The notes below the pieces were generated by a model that saw only the letters and a program-made list of their open reading frames with translations, ran no database searches and was not told the origin of the DNA. Below are positions 55,790 through 64,000 of a DNA stretch of 64,000 bases, one piece after another (within the stretch, counting starts at the first letter, position 1; each line of letters starts with the position of its first letter). The stretch covers positions 62,001 to 126,000 of the forward strand of contig NZ_JIBE01000008.1 in assembly GCF_000620465.1 (NCBI RefSeq), read 5' to 3'. The translations under genes were made by a program, and so were the position numbers. This DNA is from Ralstonia sp. UNC404CL21Col. Its GTDB lineage: Bacteria > Pseudomonadota > Gammaproteobacteria > Burkholderiales > Burkholderiaceae.

Positions 55790-56409
55790 CGACCAACATG
55801 TTTGGGCTGGACGACTCGCTCACCGCACGCGATGAGCGCGTGGCCCGCGAGGCGTGGCACAAGGCGCAAAATCTGTACGACGGTGTGGTCGGGATGCAAG
55901 CCCTGGGCGCACGCGTCGGGGGGGCGGCCAAGTTGCCTCAAAGCGCACCGCAGAACATCATGACGCAGGACAACACCCAGACGGACGACGACGGAGGCCG
56001 CGAAGACGCCATGAACCTCTTCAAGACGGTGCGTCCGAATATCGTGCAGTCGATCCGCGCGTTTCGCGTGGCGGATCTGGCCGAATCGGCGGCCAGCCTC
56101 GGTCAGCATTTTCTGTACGCCAACTGCGCGGCCGCGACCACCAAGAGCGAAGTGCTCGACGTGATTGCGCGTGAGTTCCTGTTCCCGAAGCATTTCGGCA
56201 AGAACTTCGATGCCCTGGCCGACTGCCTGACCGACATGATCTACAAGGCCGGCCCGCAACCGGGTTTTGTGATCGTGCTCGAGGGTCTGCCGTGCCAGCC
56301 AAAGTTCGACAAGGAAGCGCGTGAAGTGCTGCTGGACGTGTTCCGCGACGCTGCCGAATTCTGGGCCGAGCGCAAGGTTCAGTTCCGCGTGTTCTATTCG
56401 TTCGCTTGA
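55786..56409 (+). CDS. barstar-family ribonuclease inhibitor with N-terminal extension
   Basis: 207 residues from the ATG that overlaps the ribonuclease stop (ATGA 55786-55789). The barstar fold is in the C-terminal 130 residues: FLFPKHFGKNFDALADCLTD (131-150) carries D142 and D146, which match barstar D35 and D39, the residue that plugs the nuclease active site. The first 75 residues have no barstar counterpart and are charged and Gln/Asp-rich. An internal ATG at 56011 would give the bare 132-residue inhibitor, but its GGAGG lies 13 bases away, too far to be ideal. Coupled translation would ensure inhibitor made with the enzyme. Confidence 0.87.
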   Translation: MTTNMFGLDDSLTARDERVAREAWHKAQNLYDGVVGMQALGARVGGAAKLPQSAPQNIMTQDNTQTDDDGGREDAMNLFKTVRPNIVQSIRAFRVADLAESAASLGQHFLYANCAAATTKSEVLDVIAREFLFPKHFGKNFDALADCLTDMIYKAGPQPGFVIVLEGLPCQPKFDKEAREVLLDVFRDAAEFWAERKVQFRVFYSFA

Positions 56410-56421
56410 AGGTGCTCCGGC

Positions 56422-56447
56422 GCCGATCATCGATCATCGATCATCGG
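56422..56447. repeat. three 7-bp repeats before the terminator
   Basis: CGATCAT is repeated three times head to tail (56424-56444), and since it includes GATC and ATCGAT it is also partly palindromic. It sits between the barstar stop and the terminator. Probably chance or slippage. Confidence 0.6.
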
Positions 56448-56458
56448 CATTGGAATGG

Positions 56459-56484
56459 AAAGCCCGCACATGCGGGCTTTTTTG
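56459..56484 (+). terminator. terminator after the barstar gene
   Basis: AAAGCCCGC (56459-56467), ACAT loop, GCGGGCTTT (56472-56480), then four more T and G. Convergent with the arabinose operon end at 56511; in the minus direction the T-tract is short but may still work. Confidence 0.9.
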
Positions 56485-56510
56485 TTGCCGTGTGAAATTC
56501 GGCTGGCTTG

Positions 56511-57536
56511 TCAGCTTGCCCGCTTGTTTCGGCGAATCCGGTCAAACCACACCGCCAGCAGAAGAATGCCGCCGCGGATCAGGTACTGATAGAACGTCGG
56601 CACGTTCATCAGGCTCATCGCGTTCTGCACCGACCCCATGATCAGAACGCCGACCAGCACACCCGACACGGTTGCCACCCCGCCCGTGAGCGAAACCCCG
56701 CCCAGCACGCAGGCCGAGATCACGCCCAGCTCAAGCCCGACCGACGTTTTGGGATCGCCCAGGCTCATGCGCGAGGCCAGCATCACGCCGGCAAAGCCCG
56801 TCACCAGGCCCTGCAGGACGAACACGGCGATCTTGATGCGCGTGACGGGCAGGCCGGCAAGCAGCGCGGCTTCTTCATTGCCGCCGACGGCGAGCACGTT
56901 CTTGCCGAACACCGTCTTCTTGAGCAGGAAGCCGAACAGGGCGAAACCGACGATGTTGCTCCAGATCGGGTATGAAATGCCGAGGAAGGATCCGCCGCCC
57001 AGGTCGAAGAAGCTCTCTTCGGAAATCATCACCGCGTCGCCGTTGGAGGTGATGAAGGCGAGGCCGCGCACGACTTCCATCATGGCCAGCGTGACGATCA
57101 GCGAGTTGATCTGGTAGCGCGCCACCAACACGCCGTTGACGAGCCCGACCAGGCCGCCGGCCAGCACGCCGGCTCCGACGCCAAGCACAACGCTATGGGT
57201 TGCAGTGATGAGCGTCGATGCCACCACGCCCGCGAACGCGACGATGGAGGCGACGGACAAGTCCACCTCGCCGAGTGCGAGGACGAACATCATCGTGACC
57301 GAGATGGAGCCGATCAAGGTGACAGAGAGCAGCAGGCCCTGGATGTTGCGGCTGCTGACGAAGCCCGGCACCGTGAAGGCCAGCGCGGTGAACAGCAGGA
57401 GGAACACCACGACGATGCCCGATCGGTTGACCAGCTCCCAGGTGAGCGCGACGCGGCTGGGTATGCCCGGGGCAGCCAACGGCGCGCCGCCCGGCACGGA
57501 TTCGGTGGATGGCGTTTGCATAGGGTCGGTTTCCAT
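56511..57536 (-). CDS. araH: L-arabinose-type ABC importer, permease subunit
   Basis: 341-residue membrane subunit of the ribose/arabinose ABC family (BPD_transp_2), with about nine spans. Family motifs are VDLSVASIVAFAGVVASTL, VNGVLVARYQINSLIVTLAMMEVVRGLAF split around 150, and ACVLGGVSLTGGVATVSGVLVG. It starts 18 bp after araG. The first ATG was chosen; Met at codon 6 is an alternative. The matching substrate-binding protein resembles AraF, which names this importer as L-arabinose-specific with good but not final certainty. Last gene of the operon. Confidence 0.85.
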   Translation of the reverse strand: METDPMQTPSTESVPGGAPLAAPGIPSRVALTWELVNRSGIVVVFLLLFTALAFTVPGFVSSRNIQGLLLSVTLIGSISVTMMFVLALGEVDLSVASIVAFAGVVASTLITATHSVVLGVGAGVLAGGLVGLVNGVLVARYQINSLIVTLAMMEVVRGLAFITSNGDAVMISEESFFDLGGGSFLGISYPIWSNIVGFALFGFLLKKTVFGKNVLAVGGNEEAALLAGLPVTRIKIAVFVLQGLVTGFAGVMLASRMSLGDPKTSVGLELGVISACVLGGVSLTGGVATVSGVLVGVLIMGSVQNAMSLMNVPTFYQYLIRGGILLLAVWFDRIRRNKRAS

Positions 57537-57554
57537 GAAGGCGTGAAGCGCGCG

Positions 57555-59084
57555 CTAGCGCGGCAGCGCAAGTTTGATGAGGGTGTCGGGCGAGGCGTGC
57601 TCTCTGGGCAGATCGCCGACGATGCGGCCTTGCTTCATCACGAGCACGCGGTCGGCCACGCCGATGACTTCCGCCAGGTCGCTCGACACGACGATGACGG
57701 TGCGGCCCGCCTCGGCCAGGCCGTAGAGCAGGCTGTAGATTTCGCTGCGGGCACCGACGTCGATGCCGCGCGTGGGCTCGTCCATCAGGAAGACGTCGAT
57801 GTCCTCGGCCAGCCAGCGCGAGAGAATCACCTTCTGCTGATTGCCGCCCGACAGCTTGCCGATGGGCGTTTCACCGTTGCGCGTCTTGATGGCCAGCTTG
57901 TCGATGAACGACTGGGTGGTCCGCGCTTCCTGCCGGTTGTTCAGCACGCTGAAGCGGCTGAAGTGGCGCCGGCAACTGATGTTCAGATTGTCCGAGACTG
58001 AGGCGATGGCGACGATGCCTTCCTGCTTGCGGTCTTCCGGGCAGAGGGCGACACCTGCGCGGACCGCATCGCGCGGCGAGTTGAACTGGACGCGCTTGCC
58101 GTTCAGGCGAATCTCGCCTGCCGTGGGCTTGACCGCGCCGTAGAGCAGCTTCATCAGCTCCGAGCGCCCTGCGCCCACCAGCCCGAAGAAGCCGACGATT
58201 TCGCCTGCATGCGCCCGGAACGATGCGGGTTCGCTCAAGCCGGGCCCTATCAAGCCGCGCACGTCGACCTTCACGCCGCCGAGCGGGCGCGGCTTGTAGC
58301 CGTACACGTCCTGGATCGAGCGGCCGACCATGCAGCGGATGAGCCGTTCGCGATCGAGGTTCGCGCCGGCGTTGAATGTGTCGATGTGCCGGCCGTCGCG
58401 GAACACGGTCACGCGATCGCACAGTTCGTACACCTCTTCCATGCGGTGCGTGACGTAGATGACCGCGCGGCCCTCGGCCTTGAGCGCGCGAATGATGCGG
58501 AACAACTGCGTCGTCTCGCGTGAGGAGAGCGAACTCGTGGGTTCGTCGAAGGCGATCACGCGCGCGTCGCGCATCAGCGCCTTGCCGATTTCGATCATCT
58601 GGCGCTGGCCGATCGAGAGATGCTTGACGGCCTGGGCCGGATCGAGCTTCTCGCCCAGCCGTTCGAGTTCGCGCAGCGCGCGGGCGATCAGCGTCTTCTC
58701 GTCGAGCACGCCAAAGCGGTTGGGCAATGCGCCGAGCATCAGGTTTTCTGCCACCGTCAGCTCAGGCACGAGGTGCAGTTCCTGATAGATGATCGCGATG
58801 CCCGCCGCAATGGCTGCGCGCGTGTTCGTGAACTGCTGCGGCACGCCGTCGAGCGACAGCGTGCCGTCCTCCGGTTGGTTGACGCCCGACAGCACTTTGA
58901 GCAGCGTCGACTTGCCCGCGCCATTCTCGCCCATCAGGCCGTGCACCTCGCCGCGGCGGATGTCGAGCGAGACGTGGTCGAGCGCCAGCACGCCAGGAAA
59001 GCGCACGGTGATGCCGTCGAGCTTCAGATACGCGCCAGCGGAAGCGTCCGGCGGACCGCTCGCATCAAGTGATTGGACTGTCAT
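57555..59084 (-). CDS. araG: L-arabinose-type ABC importer, double ATPase subunit
   Basis: 509 residues with two fused ABC domains, as in AraG/RbsA/MglA. Domain 1 has a full Walker A (GENGAGKS, residues 52-59) and the signature [12 protein letters not shown]. Domain 2 has the degenerate Walker [10 protein letters not shown] and signature [15 protein letters not shown], with [17 protein letters not shown]; this pattern of one full and one altered site is usual for sugar importers. Second of the three ABC genes, 57 bp after araF. Confidence 0.9.
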   Translation of the reverse strand: MTVQSLDASGPPDASAGAYLKLDGITVRFPGVLALDHVSLDIRRGEVHGLMGENGAGKSTLLKVLSGVNQPEDGTLSLDGVPQQFTNTRAAIAAGIAIIYQELHLVPELTVAENLMLGALPNRFGVLDEKTLIARALRELERLGEKLDPAQAVKHLSIGQRQMIEIGKALMRDARVIAFDEPTSSLSSRETTQLFRIIRALKAEGRAVIYVTHRMEEVYELCDRVTVFRDGRHIDTFNAGANLDRERLIRCMVGRSIQDVYGYKPRPLGGVKVDVRGLIGPGLSEPASFRAHAGEIVGFFGLVGAGRSELMKLLYGAVKPTAGEIRLNGKRVQFNSPRDAVRAGVALCPEDRKQEGIVAIASVSDNLNISCRRHFSRFSVLNNRQEARTTQSFIDKLAIKTRNGETPIGKLSGGNQQKVILSRWLAEDIDVFLMDEPTRGIDVGARSEIYSLLYGLAEAGRTVIVVSSDLAEVIGVADRVLVMKQGRIVGDLPREHASPDTLIKLALPR

Positions 59085-59141
59085 CGATTGCTCTTTGCGG
59101 ATGCTTGTGGGGCGCGGGGCACGCCCGCGCCGCGCGGTGCA

Positions 59142-60146
59142 TCAAATGCCCAGTTCCTTGCGGACTTCCTGCCAATTGCTGCGCACCATCAGCTTGCCGG
59201 TGGTCTGCGTATCGGCCGGGGGCTGCTTGCCGGTCTTGATCCAATTGACGAGGTTTGCAGCGCTCTCCTTGCCGTGGCTGGTGGAGCTGACGGCAATCGT
59301 TCCGAAGAAGCCCGTCTGCTCCTTCTTCTGGAATTCGGCAAACGCCTCGCCGGCACCGTTGATGCCGACGCCGATCACGTCGGCTGCCGGAATGTGCAGT
59401 TGCTCGGTAGCGCGCACGCCGCCCAGCACGCTCTCTTCATTGAGCGCGAAGATCACCCACTTCTTGATGTTGGCATGCTGGGCCAGCACCGGTGATGCCG
59501 CATTGAAGCCCCCTGCATCGTCGGTCGTCTTTTGCGGCGCGTCGAAGATGTTCTCTTTCTTGAAACCTCCGGCCAGCAGCGTCTGCGTGGCGCCGTCGGT
59601 GCGCAGCTTGGCGGTCGGCAACTCGTAGTTGGTGATGCGCAGCGCGCCCACTTCCTCGGGCTTCCAGCCGCGGCGCTTCATCTCGTCGGAGATGGCCTGG
59701 CCGACCTGGTTGCCGATCTTGAAGGCCGACATGCCGAGGTGCGGCACGTTGGCCAGCGGCTTGCCGGACGAGTCAACGAGTTGATCGTCGACCGTGACGA
59801 ACTTCATGTTGTAGTGTTTGGCGCGTGCCGAGATGGCCGGGCCCAGGCGCACGTCGGGTGCGCAGATGACGAAGCCCTTGGCACCTTGCGCGCCCAGGTT
59901 GTCGATGGCGGACAGCACTTTTTCGCCATCGGGCGTGCCGATGTTCACCACCGAAAAGCCGTTCTTCTGACCAAGTTCGGTGGCGGCTTTCTGCTCGTTG
60001 ATGAACCACGCCTGCTCCGGCATCTTGACCAGGAAGCCGATCTTGAGCGGCTCGTCGGCGTGGGCGGGCAGGCTGGCGGCCAGCGGCGCCAGGCACAGGG
60101 TCGCTGCCAGGGCGGACAGGGTCAGCCGGCGAAGTTTGCGTTGCAT
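59142..60146 (-). CDS. araF: periplasmic L-arabinose-binding protein AraF
   Basis: 334 residues with a signal peptide cut after AHA at residue 30. The mature part tracks E. coli AraF motif by motif: LKIGFLVKMPEQAWF, TPDGEKVLSAIDNLGAQGAK, GFVICAPDVRLGPAI, FVTVDDQLVDSSGKPLANVP, and NEESVLGGVRATEQ followed by IGVGINGAGEA. Periplasmic and soluble; it hands L-arabinose (also D-galactose or D-fucose in some cases) to AraGH. GAGGAG sits six bases before the ATG, in line with high expression. 53 bp after araA. Confidence 0.9.
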   Translation of the reverse strand: MQRKLRRLTLSALAATLCLAPLAASLPAHADEPLKIGFLVKMPEQAWFINEQKAATELGQKNGFSVVNIGTPDGEKVLSAIDNLGAQGAKGFVICAPDVRLGPAISARAKHYNMKFVTVDDQLVDSSGKPLANVPHLGMSAFKIGNQVGQAISDEMKRRGWKPEEVGALRITNYELPTAKLRTDGATQTLLAGGFKKENIFDAPQKTTDDAGGFNAASPVLAQHANIKKWVIFALNEESVLGGVRATEQLHIPAADVIGVGINGAGEAFAEFQKKEQTGFFGTIAVSSTSHGKESAANLVNWIKTGKQPPADTQTTGKLMVRSNWQEVRKELGI

Positions 60147-60199
60147 GGTTGTCTCCTCGTTGGAATGGCTCTGATGGCACTACGTAAGTCGGGCGTGCT

Positions 60200-62070
<1,871 letters not shown>

Positions 62071-62095
62071 GAAGTCGTGATGTCGGGAACGGGTG

Positions 62096-63421
62096 TCAGG
62101 AGAGGTGCTGGCGTGCGCCCAGCACGGCGCGAACGATGAACGTCATCACCACGGCAAATGCCAGCGCGGCGGCAAGGAAGTACAGGCCGGCAGACAGGCT
62201 GCCAGTGGCGTTCTTGATGATGCCCATGCCATAGGGACCGAGGTAACCGCCCAGGTTGGACAGCGAGTTGATGGTTGCGATGCCCACGGCGGCGCTCGTG
62301 CCGGTCAGGAACTGTCCCGGCAGCGTCCACAGCACGGCCTGGATTGCATAGGCACAAAACGCGAACAGGCAGAGGCAGGCCAGTTGCAGCGCGGGCGCTT
62401 CGACCCACGCGCTGGCCGCCATGCCGAGCGCGGCCAGCGCCGACAGAATGGCGATGTGCCAGTAGCGCTCGCCCGTGCGGTCCGAATGACGCGGCACCAG
62501 GTACAAGCCCAGCACGGCAAACAGATAGGGCACCGCCGACAGCAGACCGGTGGCGACATCGCTCACGCCAAACTGTTTGATGATCGTCGGCAGCCACAGC
62601 GAGAGGCCGTAGATGCTCAGCGGAAACGGCAGAAACAGCAGCGCCAGCATCAGCACGCGCACATCCTTGAGCGCCTTGAGCGGGCTGCCGTGCGACTTCA
62701 GCGCATAGGCTGCCTGGTCTGCGGCCAGCTGACGTTCGATCCATACGCGGTCTGCAGCGGGCAGCCAGCGCGCATGCGCGGGGGATTCCGGCAGGATACG
62801 CAGCGTCGGCAAGCACAACAGCGTGGCCGGCAGGCCGCTGACCACGAACAGCGTTTGCCAGCTCGACATGCCGAACAGCCCCGGCACCGACAGCAGCCAC
62901 CCCGCCATCGGCCCGGTGATGATGAGCGCGACGGGCTGCGCCAGCACCAGCAAGCCGACGATGCGCGCACGATGGCGCATCGGAAACCACTTGGTCAGGA
63001 AATAGAGAATGCCGGGGTACAGGCCGGCCTCGGCCGCACCGAGCAGGAAGCGCAGCACATAGAAACTGACCGGGCCGCTGACCAGCGCCATGGCCATGGT
63101 GATGACGCCCCACGTGAACAGAATGCGCGCGAACCAGCGGCGTGCGCCAAAGCGTTCGAGTGCCAGGTTGCTCGGCACCTCGCATAGGAAATAGCCAATG
63201 AAGAACAGGCCCGCTCCCAACCCGTAGGCAGCATCACCGATGCCTACTGCCGCGTTCATGTGCAGTTTGGCGAAGCCGACTACGGAGCGATCGATATACG
63301 CCACCACGTAGATCAGCGCCAGAAACGGCATCAGCTTGCGCGTGAGCAGGCGGATGATGCGCTGCTCTTCCGATGCATCGGCCGAAGCCGGAACGGCGCC
63401 TGCGGTTTGAGAGATGTCCAT
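62096..63421 (-). CDS. MFS transporter of the anion:cation symporter type
   Basis: 441 residues with twelve predicted spans. It begins with the family pattern LMPFLALIYVVAYIDRSVVGFAK and RFGARRWFARILFTWGVI, as in ACS-type carriers for sugar acids such as galactonate or glucarate. Between arabonate dehydratase and the keto-deoxy-arabonate dehydratase its cargo is likely L-arabonate or a related sugar acid (inference). GGAGG eight bases before the ATG; the start lies 16 bp from the preceding stop. Confidence 0.85.
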   Translation of the reverse strand: MDISQTAGAVPASADASEEQRIIRLLTRKLMPFLALIYVVAYIDRSVVGFAKLHMNAAVGIGDAAYGLGAGLFFIGYFLCEVPSNLALERFGARRWFARILFTWGVITMAMALVSGPVSFYVLRFLLGAAEAGLYPGILYFLTKWFPMRHRARIVGLLVLAQPVALIITGPMAGWLLSVPGLFGMSSWQTLFVVSGLPATLLCLPTLRILPESPAHARWLPAADRVWIERQLAADQAAYALKSHGSPLKALKDVRVLMLALLFLPFPLSIYGLSLWLPTIIKQFGVSDVATGLLSAVPYLFAVLGLYLVPRHSDRTGERYWHIAILSALAALGMAASAWVEAPALQLACLCLFAFCAYAIQAVLWTLPGQFLTGTSAAVGIATINSLSNLGGYLGPYGMGIIKNATGSLSAGLYFLAAALAFAVVMTFIVRAVLGARQHLS

Positions 63422-63437
63422 CGGTCTTTCCCTCCGC

Positions 63438-64000
63438 TCAGTGCGAGTGGCGCGGCACGGCGGCGCCACGGCAGCCGACCAGGAAATCGAGGTCGCAGCC
63501 CTCGTCGGCCTGGAGCACGTGATTGACGTACAGGCGCTGGTAGCCGCCGCCTTCACCATGGGAGCGCGGCGCCTGATAGGCCGCCATGCGGCGTGCAAGT
63601 TCGGCGTCGTCGATGTCCAGGTGCAGCGTGCCGGCCTCGCAGTCGAGTTCGATCCAGTCGCCGTCCTGCACCGCGGCCAGCGGCCCACCAGCGGCAGCTT
63701 CGGGCGCGACGTGCAGCACGACTGTTCCGTAGGCGGTGCCGCTCATGCGCGCGTCGGAAATGCGAACCATGTCCTTCACGCCCTGGCGCAGCAGCTTGGG
63801 CGGCAGGCCCATGTTGCCGACCTCGGCCATGCCCGGATAGCCCTTCGGCCCGCAGTTCTTCATCACCAGCACGGAGCTGGCGTCCACCTCCAAGGTCTCG
63901 TCGACGATGCGTTCCTTGTAGTGTTCAAGGTTCTCGAACACGACCGCACGGCCGCGATGCCTGAGCAATTCCGGACTGGCCGCCGACGGCTTGAGCACCG
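63438..64000 (-). CDS. araC: L-arabonate dehydratase, 5' end outside window
   Basis: Only the C-terminal 187 codons are visible; the start lies beyond position 64000. They match the IlvD/Edd dehydratase family: RAVVFENLEHYKERI, VLVMKNCGPKGYPGMAEVG and SDARMSGTAYGTVVLHVAPE. Branched-chain IlvD also has this pattern, but the operon with araD and araA and the family's extra YVNHVLQADEGCDLDFL tail point to L-arabonate dehydratase (Azospirillum AraC), a Fe-S enzyme making 2-keto-3-deoxyarabonate. Not the AraC regulator. Confidence 0.85.
   Translation of the reverse strand, partial: VLKPSAASPELLRHRGRAVVFENLEHYKERIVDETLEVDASSVLVMKNCGPKGYPGMAEVGNMGLPPKLLRQGVKDMVRISDARMSGTAYGTVVLHVAPEAAAGGPLAAVQDGDWIELDCEAGTLHLDIDDAELARRMAAYQAPRSHGEGGGYQRLYVNHVLQADEGCDLDFLVGCRGAAVPRHSH

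Overview
The window reads as housekeeping chromosome of a betaproteobacterium of the family Burkholderiaceae, most likely the genus Ralstonia. The reasons are the high-GC, high-GC3 coding style, the accB-accC-prmA-DUF3426-tpx gene order, the Ala/Lys-rich H1-like protein ending in a PFPTG tail, the 994-residue NrdA form, and a class 2 PyrF. Species is not decided here; this comes from family recognition by eye, not from a search. No rRNA, tRNA, CRISPR array, prophage or insertion sequence was seen.

Layout. 0-12.7 kb: rppH (3' end off the window), proS, a lytic transglycosylase, a 2-oxoglutarate/Fe(II) prolyl-hydroxylase-like protein, a MarC-type membrane protein, then hpt and ffh on the minus strand, a YpjD/CcsA-like membrane protein, and a coupled pilS-pilR-ampD run. 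12.7-13.2 kb holds a degenerate 42-bp tandem repeat array. 13.3-17.7 kb is a minus-strand trio (alkaline-phosphatase-type lipoprotein, small lipoprotein, Tat-exported phospholipase C) that looks like phosphate or phospholipid scavenging. 18.1-22.7 kb is nrdA-nrdB behind two NrdR-like boxes. 22.8-29.2 kb has a DUF2817 peptidase-like protein, an RhtA-like exporter, an unrecognised 446-residue protein, a DUF2147 protein and two paralogous Gly/Ser-rich lipoproteins. 29.2-31.5 kb is a 1.1-kb stretch without a convincing gene, unusually rich in short palindromes, ahead of the H1-like protein gene.

31.8-40.4 kb is mostly minus strand: glycine-zipper lipoprotein, PfkB kinase, tpx, DUF3426, prmA, accC, accB, aroQ, a TlpA-like thioredoxin and a hypothetical protein. 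40.5-47.9 kb is plus strand: mpl, a YqiA-like hydrolase, ubiC, an RNB ribonuclease, a TonB-like protein, aroE and mtgA. 47.9-54.9 kb: corA, pyrF, a small His/Asp/Arg-rich ORF, the thiL-pgpA-pncC operon, and maeB. 55.4-56.4 kb is a barnase/barstar pair with overlapping start and stop.

56.5-64.0 kb is one long minus-strand operon that enters from beyond the window end: L-arabonate dehydratase (partial), an MFS carrier, L-2-keto-3-deoxyarabonate dehydratase, L-arabinose 1-dehydrogenase and an AraFGH-type ABC importer. Together these describe uptake and non-phosphorylative (oxidative) breakdown of L-arabinose; the lactonase and the semialdehyde dehydrogenase are not in view.

Most of the window is ordinary core genome. 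I did not find a clear new multi-gene system. The parts worth a second look are the 42-bp array, the palindrome-rich stretch before the H1-like gene, the long inverted repeat before tpx, the nrd control elements and the barnase/barstar locus.
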